Assembly (NCBI GenBank): GCA_024398615.1
Contig: JAKSIU010000011.1
Span: 1-64,000 of the forward strand
Length of the DNA: 64,000 bases
DNA from: Bacteroidaceae bacterium
Lineage (GTDB): Bacteria; Bacteroidota; Bacteroidia; Bacteroidales; Bacteroidaceae
Direction: 5' to 3'
Shown here: positions 7,494 to 14,756 of the stretch, one piece after another
Layout of the letters: each line of letters opens with the position of its first letter
Position numbering within the stretch: position 1 is the first letter of the stretch
Translations under genes and position numbers: made by a program
Notes under the pieces: generated by a model
Databases searched by the model: none
What the model saw: the letters and a program-made list of their open reading frames with translations, nothing else
What the model was told of the DNA's origin: nothing

Positions 7494-9398
7494 ATGATTT
7501 CAGCACCGATAGGTTTCCAGCTTCTGTTGCTGGTACTGATACTGGCATACATTGTCTTTCTCATCAAATCAAGACTCCGTCCCAAAGTAATACGTAGAGC
7601 AGCACTGGCCATACTCATAGCCGGAACAGCACTCAATATGTACGGACTCTCTTTAGAAGAGTTCTCCGAAGGTGGAATCACACTCTTCTTCAGATCGCTG
7701 TATCTGACAATAATGATGTTTGTATATGACGGTGACCTGATTGATCTGACTACCGGGCAATATACCTACATGTTTCTGGAACTCTATTTCTTCATCTTCT
7801 ATGCCGCAATGCTGACCAGCCTCTCGGCCATTCTCATGCTTTTCGGGAAAAGGATCACAACGGCAATGACACTGACCTTCAGAAGGAAAAAGTTCCGCCA
7901 CGTCTTCATCGGCATCAACAGACGGTCCGAAATGATTGCCAAGGGTATTGATGACAGGGAGATTGCATTCATCGAGTTTCCATCAGACAACAAGGAAAAT
8001 TCCTTTTCCATGAACCAGCTCATCAGCGGAATGGTCAGGGATGAGGGAAGTGACGGCTACAGCGGCAATCAGGGTATTTCATACCTTATGGCCAAACGCA
8101 GACTCAAGGCCGGAATCGGGCAGAAGAACATTTTTGCCACCATCGGTCTGGAAGGACTCAGGAAACTGACGGACAAGGATACAGCCTATTACATTCTGTC
8201 TGAGGACGCGGACCGGAATCTGGAGGACCTCATGGCACTGCTCAGCGATGGGAATCTGATAAGCAACACCATTCACGTCTGCCTGTCCAGAGAAGGTGTC
8301 GCGCGCTATTACAAGACCACGATGAAAGGTACCGGTGTCCATTTCATTTACCCGTCTTCACTGTCAGTAGTGGAACTCATGAAAACGCCCGAATGCCATC
8401 CGGCAAGCCTGTTCAAACCACAATTCGATGCAAACGGAAAAGCCACAGGAACAGTGTCCGGACCATTCAATGCAATGGTCATAGGCTTCGGTGAAACCGG
8501 TCAGGCTGTGACCAAGTTCCTGTATGAATTCTCATCGGCAGTCAATGCCGATGGCTTGCCTATACCGGCCACCATTACTGTCTGCGATGACAACATTGAC
8601 CTTCTGAAAGGATTGTTCCTGTTCGACAATCCCGACATGGCCGGTTCCGACATTCTGCATTATGACAACAAGGGAACGGAATCCAGCGAGTTCTGGGACG
8701 GTATCATGGAACGGTTGGACCGTCTCAATTATATCGCCATATCACTGAATGACGATGCCGCCAGCCTTGAACTTGCCTGCACGATATTCATGTATGCAAT
8801 GAAGAAGAGGCAAAACGGTCTTGACGGGCTCAAAATAGTTGTCAGAAAGAAATGCACGTTACCCCACGAAAGAAAACTGGTGGAGAGAATGAATGAGAAA
8901 GCCGGGCATGAGGTCATTATCTGCTATGGTGAATATGAGAAGATATTTACACCGGACATGATTGTCTCCAAACAGAGTAACGGAATTAACAGGAATGCCA
9001 CGGAGCTTGCCGACCTGATTGCAGCTGAATACAAAAAGGTTTCCGGCCATGACATCCTGCAGGAGTCCGATAGCAGCGAATCGTTCCATATCAAGAACCG
9101 TAACAGGATGGAAATGCATCAGCTTATTTCCCGTGCAAACTTCACGCCATCCATACTGTTCTGCACCGGCGGCCAGACAGACCTGTCCGATACAGCCCTT
9201 GAGAATTTGGCCCGCATGGAACACCTGCGCTACCAGCGTTATCTGGTTGCACATGGCTACTCATTCGCACAGACTGACGATGACGTGTTCAAGACCAGCC
9301 ACCACATCTGCACCTGGGAGAACCTTACTGATGAGGACAGACAGTACCATAGGGATATGGTAAAGGCCCAGCTCTCCAGCGTAATTGCAGCACAGTGA
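7494..9398 (+). CDS. Membrane protein with two Rossmann-like domains and a C-terminal RyR domain
   Basis: 634 aa from the ATG at 7494, chosen because the open frame upstream runs through the palindrome and the preceding gene, and because a membrane helix starts right after it. Four hydrophobic helices lie at about 6-24, 35-52, 62-78 and 92-118. A first nucleotide-binding-like region begins at 136 (HVFIGINRR). A second, clearer Rossmann fold has VIGFGETGQAVTKF (329-342), as in TrkA-N/RCK domains. The C-terminus (about 570-630) matches the RyR domain: LARMEHLRYQRYLVAHGY and TWENLTDEDRQYHRD. The layout suggests a channel or membrane sensor gated by a nucleotide-type ligand; this is inference. 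Confidence 0.75.
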   Translation: MISAPIGFQLLLLVLILAYIVFLIKSRLRPKVIRRAALAILIAGTALNMYGLSLEEFSEGGITLFFRSLYLTIMMFVYDGDLIDLTTGQYTYMFLELYFFIFYAAMLTSLSAILMLFGKRITTAMTLTFRRKKFRHVFIGINRRSEMIAKGIDDREIAFIEFPSDNKENSFSMNQLISGMVRDEGSDGYSGNQGISYLMAKRRLKAGIGQKNIFATIGLEGLRKLTDKDTAYYILSEDADRNLEDLMALLSDGNLISNTIHVCLSREGVARYYKTTMKGTGVHFIYPSSLSVVELMKTPECHPASLFKPQFDANGKATGTVSGPFNAMVIGFGETGQAVTKFLYEFSSAVNADGLPIPATITVCDDNIDLLKGLFLFDNPDMAGSDILHYDNKGTESSEFWDGIMERLDRLNYIAISLNDDAASLELACTIFMYAMKKRQNGLDGLKIVVRKKCTLPHERKLVERMNEKAGHEVIICYGEYEKIFTPDMIVSKQSNGINRNATELADLIAAEYKKVSGHDILQESDSSESFHIKNRNRMEMHQLISRANFTPSILFCTGGQTDLSDTALENLARMEHLRYQRYLVAHGYSFAQTDDDVFKTSHHICTWENLTDEDRQYHRDMVKAQLSSVIAAQ

Positions 9399-9441
9399 TA
9401 CTTCCACCGTACCCTGTCTCACACAATCTGTACCTTTTTAT

Positions 9442-9449
9442 TATTTTTG
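9442..9449 (+). promoter_or_regulatory. -7 box TATTTTTG before the PP2C phosphatase gene
   Basis: A match to TAnnTTTG, 34 bp before the ATG at 9484; no -33 element at standard spacing. The region is AT-rich, so a chance match is possible. Confidence 0.35.
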
Positions 9450-9483
9450 TGCAATTTTTCAATTGGGCAAACATTAACCTCAC

Positions 9484-11298
9484 ATGAATAAAGTACATAA
9501 AACCAAATTGTTCGCCAACTTCACCCTGTGGATTGTCCTGATAGGAACAATAGTATTCACTGCCGGATTCGGACTAAGTCTTATTATAGCAAGACATGAA
9601 GTCATGTCTGAGGTCGACCGAAAGGTTCAAAGGGATATCGATTACCTGAATTCGTTTATAGATGGCAACCTGCAAAGAATAGAAGATGCAGGCTACTCAT
9701 TCTCCAGTCTGGTTTTCGGTGATGTGATTCTGGACGAAAACGGCCACGGCCATATTGAATTGAACGACACGGACCTGAGTCACAAGCCATCACGTGAAGC
9801 GCTCTTTGATGAAATGGAGAAATTCATGCGTGCTACCCCGATAATTTGTGGAATAGCCATAGAATTCGAGCCATACGTATATCCTGAAATCAAAAGTCAG
9901 TACGGTTTCACCCCATACGTTACCAATGTCAGCGGTCAGTACGAACGTCTGGACCTTGGTGAAATCACCAACAGCTTCGAATGGGAATGGTACATCGCAG
10001 CCAACCAGCTTGGAAAAGGACACTGGAACAAGCCTTTTCAGGACTCAAGCATAGGACACGTCATTGCCTGCTACTCAATTCCCGTTCTGAAGGACGGCCA
10101 GCCCTTCGCTGTAATCGCAGTCGATATTGACACAGAAGCATTCAGCAACAAAAGTGCTGAAATCTCTCCGTACCCCGGAGCCCAGGTCACTATTCTCGAC
10201 CATGACTTTACCATCATCTCGAATCCTGACAAGAGCTACCTGATGAAGAATGCATCGGAACTGGAAGGTATCACCTACTCCGTCACCAACAATGACATGA
10301 AAGCCCTTATGTATTCCGGGCAGGGCGGACAGTTTCAAATGCAGTCCCACGACACCGATTATATGATGTACTTCTCGCCCGTTGCCAGAACCGGTTGGAC
10401 CATTACCATCCAATGTCCTGAAGACGAAGTCTATGGAGGAGTTGACAGAATGAAACGCAGCACAACCACCATATCTCTGATCAGCATTCTGGTCATGTCG
10501 CTTATGCTGATGGTGATATTCCGTCGTTTCCACAACATCAGCATGAAAGAGGCCGGAATAGAAAAGGAACTTGATGTCGCCTCAGGAATACAGTCCGGTA
10601 TGCTTCCACAGGCTCTCAATCTGCCGGAAAGCGTGAAACGTCTGGACGTATTCGGTTTTCAAAAGCCTGCAAAATCAGTCGGAGGCGACTTGTTCGACTA
10701 TTTCGTTGAAGGCAACAAACTGTATTTCTGCATGGGAGATGTCTCAGGCAAAGGTGTTCCCGCATCACTGTATATGGTAGTCATTCTGGCCCTGTTCCGC
10801 AACATTGCCAGAAAGGAGAGCGACCCAAGCAAGATAGCCATTGAACTGAACAACGCACTCATCTCCAGCAACAACTACTCCATGTTCTGCACCATGTTCA
10901 TAGGAGTTCTTGATATGGACACATGGAAACTGGAATACTGCAATGCCGGACACAACAGACCCATGATCTGCCGCAAAGGCGAAGCCGAAGTCTCATACAA
11001 GGAGATTCTCCCGAATCTGGTTCTCGGCATAATGGATGATTTCCAATACGTCAAAGAAGAAACAGACATACAGCCGGGCGATTCCATTTTCCTATATACC
11101 GATGGTCTTACAGAAGCTGAGAATGAGGAGAAAATTCTGTTCGGTGACGATGCAGCACTGGCAGCATTCAACGAAAGCGTGAAATGTGACGATTCAGAGA
11201 AATGCGTCCACGGCGTTTTCGAGTCAGTCCTGAAGCACACCAAAGGTGCAGAACAGAATGACGACATCACCATGCTGACAATCCGGCTGAAGAAATAA
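9484..11298 (+). CDS. Cache-domain sensor with SpoIIE-type PP2C serine phosphatase
   Basis: 604 aa. Membrane helices at about 13-34 and 328-346 flank a ~290-residue extracytoplasmic region of the dCache type (FEWEWYIAANQLGKGHW; YSIPVLKDGQPFAVIAVDID). The cytoplasmic part (360-604) is a SpoIIE/RsbU-like PP2C domain with metal-binding acids in GGDLFD (D402), GDVSGKG (D419), YTDGLTEA (D540) and NDDITML (D593/D594). LDVASGIQSGMLPQ is the usual entry helix of RsbU-like domains. No clear HAMP lies between membrane and phosphatase. Such proteins dephosphorylate an anti-sigma-factor antagonist in partner-switching; no antagonist gene is in this window. Confidence 0.9.
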   Translation: MNKVHKTKLFANFTLWIVLIGTIVFTAGFGLSLIIARHEVMSEVDRKVQRDIDYLNSFIDGNLQRIEDAGYSFSSLVFGDVILDENGHGHIELNDTDLSHKPSREALFDEMEKFMRATPIICGIAIEFEPYVYPEIKSQYGFTPYVTNVSGQYERLDLGEITNSFEWEWYIAANQLGKGHWNKPFQDSSIGHVIACYSIPVLKDGQPFAVIAVDIDTEAFSNKSAEISPYPGAQVTILDHDFTIISNPDKSYLMKNASELEGITYSVTNNDMKALMYSGQGGQFQMQSHDTDYMMYFSPVARTGWTITIQCPEDEVYGGVDRMKRSTTTISLISILVMSLMLMVIFRRFHNISMKEAGIEKELDVASGIQSGMLPQALNLPESVKRLDVFGFQKPAKSVGGDLFDYFVEGNKLYFCMGDVSGKGVPASLYMVVILALFRNIARKESDPSKIAIELNNALISSNNYSMFCTMFIGVLDMDTWKLEYCNAGHNRPMICRKGEAEVSYKEILPNLVLGIMDDFQYVKEETDIQPGDSIFLYTDGLTEAENEEKILFGDDAALAAFNESVKCDDSEKCVHGVFESVLKHTKGAEQNDDITMLTIRLKK

Positions 11299-11347
11299 TA
11301 ACGGCTGAGTCCTATATTTCGACTGAGCCCAGAAAAGAGTACCAAAT

Positions 11348-11375
11348 AAAAAAGGGTTCACCATGAAGTGAACCC
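11348..11375 (-). terminator. Intrinsic terminator of the tRNA operon
   Basis: An 8-bp stem GGGTTCAC/GTGAACCC (11354-11361 with 11368-11375) with a 6-nt loop, followed on the minus strand by six T (11353-11348). It begins 2 bp past the CCA of the last tRNA. Confidence 0.85.
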
Positions 11376-11377
11376 TC

Positions 11378-11453
<76 letters not shown>

Positions 11454-11483
11454 AAATTTTCTTTGAAAATTTGTGCGATTGAC

Positions 11484-11570
11484 TGGTGAAGAGAATGAGA
11501 CTCGAACTCACACGGGACAACTCCCACTACCCCCTCAAAGTAGCGCGTCTACCAATTCCGCCATCTCTCC
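11484..11570 (-). tRNA. tRNA-Leu (anticodon GAG)
   Basis: An 87-nt class II tRNA with a long variable arm. The acceptor GGAGAGA pairs with TCTCTTC (one G-T). The anticodon stem CTACT/GGTAG encloses TTGAGGG, giving GAG. CCA is encoded at 11486-11484. Spacing to the next tRNA-Leu is 9 bp. Confidence 0.93.
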
Positions 11571-11579
11571 ATAAAGAAG

Positions 11580-11661
11580 TGCCCAGCACAGGACTCGAAC
11601 CTGCACACCTCTCGGCACACGCACCTGAAACGTGCGCGTCTACCAATTCCGCCAGCTGGGC
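11580..11661 (-). tRNA. tRNA-Leu (anticodon CAG)
   Basis: An 82-nt class II tRNA without encoded CCA. The acceptor is GCCCAGC/GCTGGGC with discriminator A. The anticodon stem CACGT/GCGTG holds TTCAGGT, giving CAG. The variable arm GTGTGCCGAGAGGTGTGC is typical of Leu. CCA must be added after transcription, unlike in its neighbour tRNA-Leu(GAG). Confidence 0.93.
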
Positions 11662-11691
11662 AATTCATTTCATCCATTCAAAGAACGTGAG

Positions 11692-11764
<73 letters not shown>

Positions 11765-11893
11765 AAATTTTCTCTGAAAATTTGCGCGATTGGCTTCGCG
11801 CCTCGGCAAAACGAAAGCGGACTTTCCTTTTGCTCTCGGCTTGGCGCCAATTGCCGCATCACATCAAAGAACTGCTTTCCGTTGAAAGCGGTG

Positions 11894-11923
11894 CAAAGGT
11901 AAGGCTTTTCTGACATTCTCAAA
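11894..11923 (-). promoter_or_regulatory. Promoter of the tRNA operon
   Basis: On the minus strand TTTG (11923-11920), an 18-bp spacer, then TACCTTTG (11901-11894): a near-ideal Bacteroides -33/-7 pair (TTTG-N19-TAnnTTTG). Initiation would fall near 11887, leaving a leader of about 120 nt before the first tRNA. The leader (11765-11887) holds no gene. Confidence 0.7.
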
Positions 11924-11958
11924 ACTTTTAGGCACATTTTTTTCTAGAAAAAATAGAC

Positions 11959-11966
11959 TACCTTTG
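11959..11966 (+). promoter_or_regulatory. -7 box TACCTTTG before the kinase gene
   Basis: An exact TAnnTTTG match, 20 bp before the ATG at 11987, preceded by a T tract where -33 would be. It is divergent from the tRNA promoter, 36 bp away. Confidence 0.5.
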
Positions 11967-11986
11967 CCACGGAAAAGCAAATATGC

Positions 11987-12847
11987 ATGAAACGGATTGA
12001 TTTGAATGAATGGAAGCAGATTGGTGCCGGAGGAAACGGAAAGACATACATTCCAAAGGACGGCAGTCATAAAGCCATTTTAAAAGTATGCAACGGAAAA
12101 GGCAATACGTTGGAATCTGTGCGTCTTGAATTTGAATCGGCCATGGAATGCTTCAAATCCGGCATCCCCACCCCTGAACCGTTTGAAATTGTCCGTGTAG
12201 GAAAAGGATATGGGACATTAAGTCAGTTTATCAAGAACAAACGTTCGTTATGCAGAGTCTGTGCTGACAATCCGGAACGGATTGGCGAAATGGCAGCACT
12301 CATGGCGGCAAAGGGCAACGAACTGCACTCTGAAGAATACACCGGCACTCTTTTCCAACCTGCATCGTTTCACATAAGGCGCGGACTGAAAATCTTCCAT
12401 CCTTTCCTGACAAGAAATGAAATTGCCGTTATCGAACAGTGGATTGACAGCCTGCCTGACTCGCGCACCCTTCTGCATGGAGACTTCAACCCCGGAAATC
12501 TGATTGTCTCCGACAGCGGGACATACTGGATTGACACAGGCCGCATGTTTTATGGTGACCCATTGATCGACATTGCACACCTGTATTATTTCGCTGCAGC
12601 AATGTCAAGAACCGTGATAGTCCAGCATCTGTCCCATATGTCCAGAATCCAGCTTGTCACGTTCTGGCGGGAGTTCCTGAAATCCATGGGCATAGAGTCT
12701 GAGTCCGATGTCAGTGCCTACGAGGCAGGATTGAAGAAATACGTAGTACTTGACATTATTCTCAGGCACAGTTTCAAGCCCAGCAGACTGCTTGTCTTTC
12801 TGTTGTCCTTTCAAGTCCGAAAAATCATCAAAACCCAACTGCATTGA
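11987..12847 (+). CDS. APH/choline-kinase-like small-molecule kinase
   Basis: 286 aa, protein-kinase-like fold of the aminoglycoside phosphotransferase superfamily. GAGGNGKTY near the start is a nucleotide loop, and AILKV carries the ATP-binding lysine. LLHGDFNPGNLIV is the catalytic Brenner motif and YWIDTGRMFYGDPLIDIA holds the metal-binding acid (normally D-F/W-E; here D-T-G). The substrate is unknown: a sugar, an amino alcohol or an antibiotic are all possible, and nothing points to resistance. Its stop overlaps the TTG start of the transporter gene by 4 bp, so translation is probably coupled. Confidence 0.8.
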   Translation: MKRIDLNEWKQIGAGGNGKTYIPKDGSHKAILKVCNGKGNTLESVRLEFESAMECFKSGIPTPEPFEIVRVGKGYGTLSQFIKNKRSLCRVCADNPERIGEMAALMAAKGNELHSEEYTGTLFQPASFHIRRGLKIFHPFLTRNEIAVIEQWIDSLPDSRTLLHGDFNPGNLIVSDSGTYWIDTGRMFYGDPLIDIAHLYYFAAAMSRTVIVQHLSHMSRIQLVTFWREFLKSMGIESESDVSAYEAGLKKYVVLDIILRHSFKPSRLLVFLLSFQVRKIIKTQLH

Positions 12848-13524
12848 ACGAGTTTCTCTTTTTCATAACGATAATAGTCTCATTCTTCGGAGTGATTCTG
12901 GCTTTCCGTCTGTGGGACAGGCGCGGCCTGTTCGTCTGGGTAGGCTTCGCAACTATCATTGCAAACATAGAGGTGTCCAAATGCGTGGACATATTCGGAA
13001 TGTCCATGACATTGGGAAACGTGGTCTACGGAAGCACTTTCCTCTGTACTGACATAATAAGCGAACTGTACGGAGGAAAGGAAAGCAGGAAGGCCGTCAA
13101 AATGGGGTTCTTTGCGCTGGTCACATTCGTTGTCCTCTCGCAGTTCTCACTGCTTTTCAGACCAAACGAATATGATCAGGTATCAGGCGCCATGCATACT
13201 CTGCTGTCAAGCACTCCTAGAATCTGCCTCGCCAGCCTCACCGCATATTTCATATCCAACACCATGGACACATACCTGTACGATTGGATAGGCAAGCACA
13301 CCAGACGTATCTGGATAAAGAACAATGCAAGCACATTCACAAGCCAGCTGGTTGACTCCATACTGTTCACCGAACTGGCTTTTGCCGGAACATTCCCGCA
13401 GAATGTGGTGCTGGAGCTGATTGTCACCACATACGCGGCAAAAGGCATTGTCGCCATCTGCGACACCCCGTTCGTATATTGGGCCACAAGTATCCACTCT
13501 AAAAGCAGTACGAATCAGTCATGA
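12844..13524 (+). CDS. yhhQ: Queuosine precursor transporter (YhhQ/VUT family)
   Basis: 226 aa, about six membrane helices. Family marks: ATIIANIEVSKCVDIFGMSMTLGNVVYGSTFLCTDIISELYG, with the TDIISE-YG motif, and later KNNASTFTSQLVDSILFT, both typical of VUT/YhhQ proteins that import queuine or preQ0/preQ1. The start is taken as TTG at 12844, overlapping the kinase stop (TTGA); no ATG fits the family's N-terminus. The 3' end overlaps the convergent acyltransferase gene by 10 bp. Confidence 0.87.
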   Translation: MNEFLFFITIIVSFFGVILAFRLWDRRGLFVWVGFATIIANIEVSKCVDIFGMSMTLGNVVYGSTFLCTDIISELYGGKESRKAVKMGFFALVTFVVLSQFSLLFRPNEYDQVSGAMHTLLSSTPRICLASLTAYFISNTMDTYLYDWIGKHTRRIWIKNNASTFTSQLVDSILFTELAFAGTFPQNVVLELIVTTYAAKGIVAICDTPFVYWATSIHSKSSTNQS

Positions 13525-14753
13525 GCCGTCACGATTGGACTCAATCCTATACAACGGAGTTCATCAAGAAACAGATGCAACAGGGTTTCATCCTTGAATT
13601 TCTGCATCCACGTAAGGAAGAATCGGCCCGATGCGACATTAATCTCGACCTGAAGCATAGCCCATACCGTCTGCAATAGTGCCTGCGTCCTGACAATGTG
13701 AGAGTTTATCACATCTCCGAATGGGAAAACGCCCACATAACTTACCAGAGCAGTCGAACGGCTGTGAGTGAGTTCATGTCGGTGATGGTAAAAACAATCT
13801 TTTTCCTCAAACGTGGACAATTGATTTGCTTCTGCTATGGTCTGTCCTATCCTTGATGCCTGCAGGCGCAGGGTGTCGACATCGGACTCAAGGAACAGCC
13901 TGCCGCGCATTATGGTACACTGGGAAGTGAAATCCAAGCCTTCCATGCGTTCATCAAAGAGCAGATGAAGGTCTGCTATTGTATTCCAGTGAGTGTTGAC
14001 GTTTCCCAGACATGGACGCAAATCGGCTGACATATTGATGACAGGCACTTTGCCAAGAGTTCCGCTCCACTTTTGGAAACGTCTGATAGCACGGCAAAGC
14101 AGAACCGTCATGGCAACATTCGGCGTTCCGTCACTGCTTTTGCACTTTCTCATGAATTCCTTTTCATCAAGTTCAATGCAGTGATATTGGAAATTCCCGG
14201 TTTCCTCCAGTCCTCCATCATCAACCAGCGAATATGCATCGGGGGCGGCAGGAAGGTAAAACGCGTCATTTTCCGACAGTACAGGATTCAGTTGCGGGTC
14301 AGCAAGCGCATCATCGGTCCCCAGCCAGTTCTCATGCCCTTCAGACGGTTGGCCATAATAGCAGGCAAAGACAAGGTGCAGAAAGGGACTGCTACCCCGT
14401 CCGTCCATCAGTGCATGCGAGAACTTGAACGATATGACATTGTCATGCCATGTCACAACCAGCAGATGTCCATTTGTCAGATCCGATGGCACTGCAACAT
14501 CATCACTTGTATTCAGCACCGCGACCGGAGCATCATCAGATACCCAGTACAGGCCGTCAGCGCGACGTTCTATCTTCAACTTAAGAAAATCGAAATCCGA
14601 TGAAGCCTTGCTGACTGCCTCTTTCAAGGCATCCTCATTGACAGGACCATCCAACGTGAACACGACTGTTGCACATCCCTGATCACCAGAAGTCCTACCA
14701 TACAGGAACTCGCTGCCTGACTGTACAGGACAGGCTCTACCAATTGGTTTCAC
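13515..14753 (-). CDS. Condensation-domain-like acyltransferase
   Basis: 412 aa, cytoplasmic. VISFKFSHALMDGRGSSPF holds HALMDG, a version of the H-x-x-x-D-G motif of condensation domains, chloramphenicol acetyltransferases and alcohol O-acetyltransferases. DLRPCLGN and the spacing before the C-terminal half are also consistent. It starts 3 bp after the CE6-GH51 gene and ends the run uvrD-mgtC-GH51-acyltransferase. No carrier-protein or NRPS gene is next to it, so it probably transfers an acyl group to a small acceptor such as an alcohol. The exact role is unknown. Confidence 0.65.
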   Translation of the reverse strand: MKPIGRACPVQSGSEFLYGRTSGDQGCATVVFTLDGPVNEDALKEAVSKASSDFDFLKLKIERRADGLYWVSDDAPVAVLNTSDDVAVPSDLTNGHLLVVTWHDNVISFKFSHALMDGRGSSPFLHLVFACYYGQPSEGHENWLGTDDALADPQLNPVLSENDAFYLPAAPDAYSLVDDGGLEETGNFQYHCIELDEKEFMRKCKSSDGTPNVAMTVLLCRAIRRFQKWSGTLGKVPVINMSADLRPCLGNVNTHWNTIADLHLLFDERMEGLDFTSQCTIMRGRLFLESDVDTLRLQASRIGQTIAEANQLSTFEEKDCFYHHRHELTHSRSTALVSYVGVFPFGDVINSHIVRTQALLQTVWAMLQVEINVASGRFFLTWMQKFKDETLLHLFLDELRCIGLSPIVTAHD

Positions 14754-14756
14754 CTA

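Noticed and set aside
11987-12847. Aminoglycoside resistance gene
   Set aside because: The kinase motif is shared by many small-molecule kinases, there is no mobile context and overlap with the queuosine transporter gene suggests a housekeeping role.
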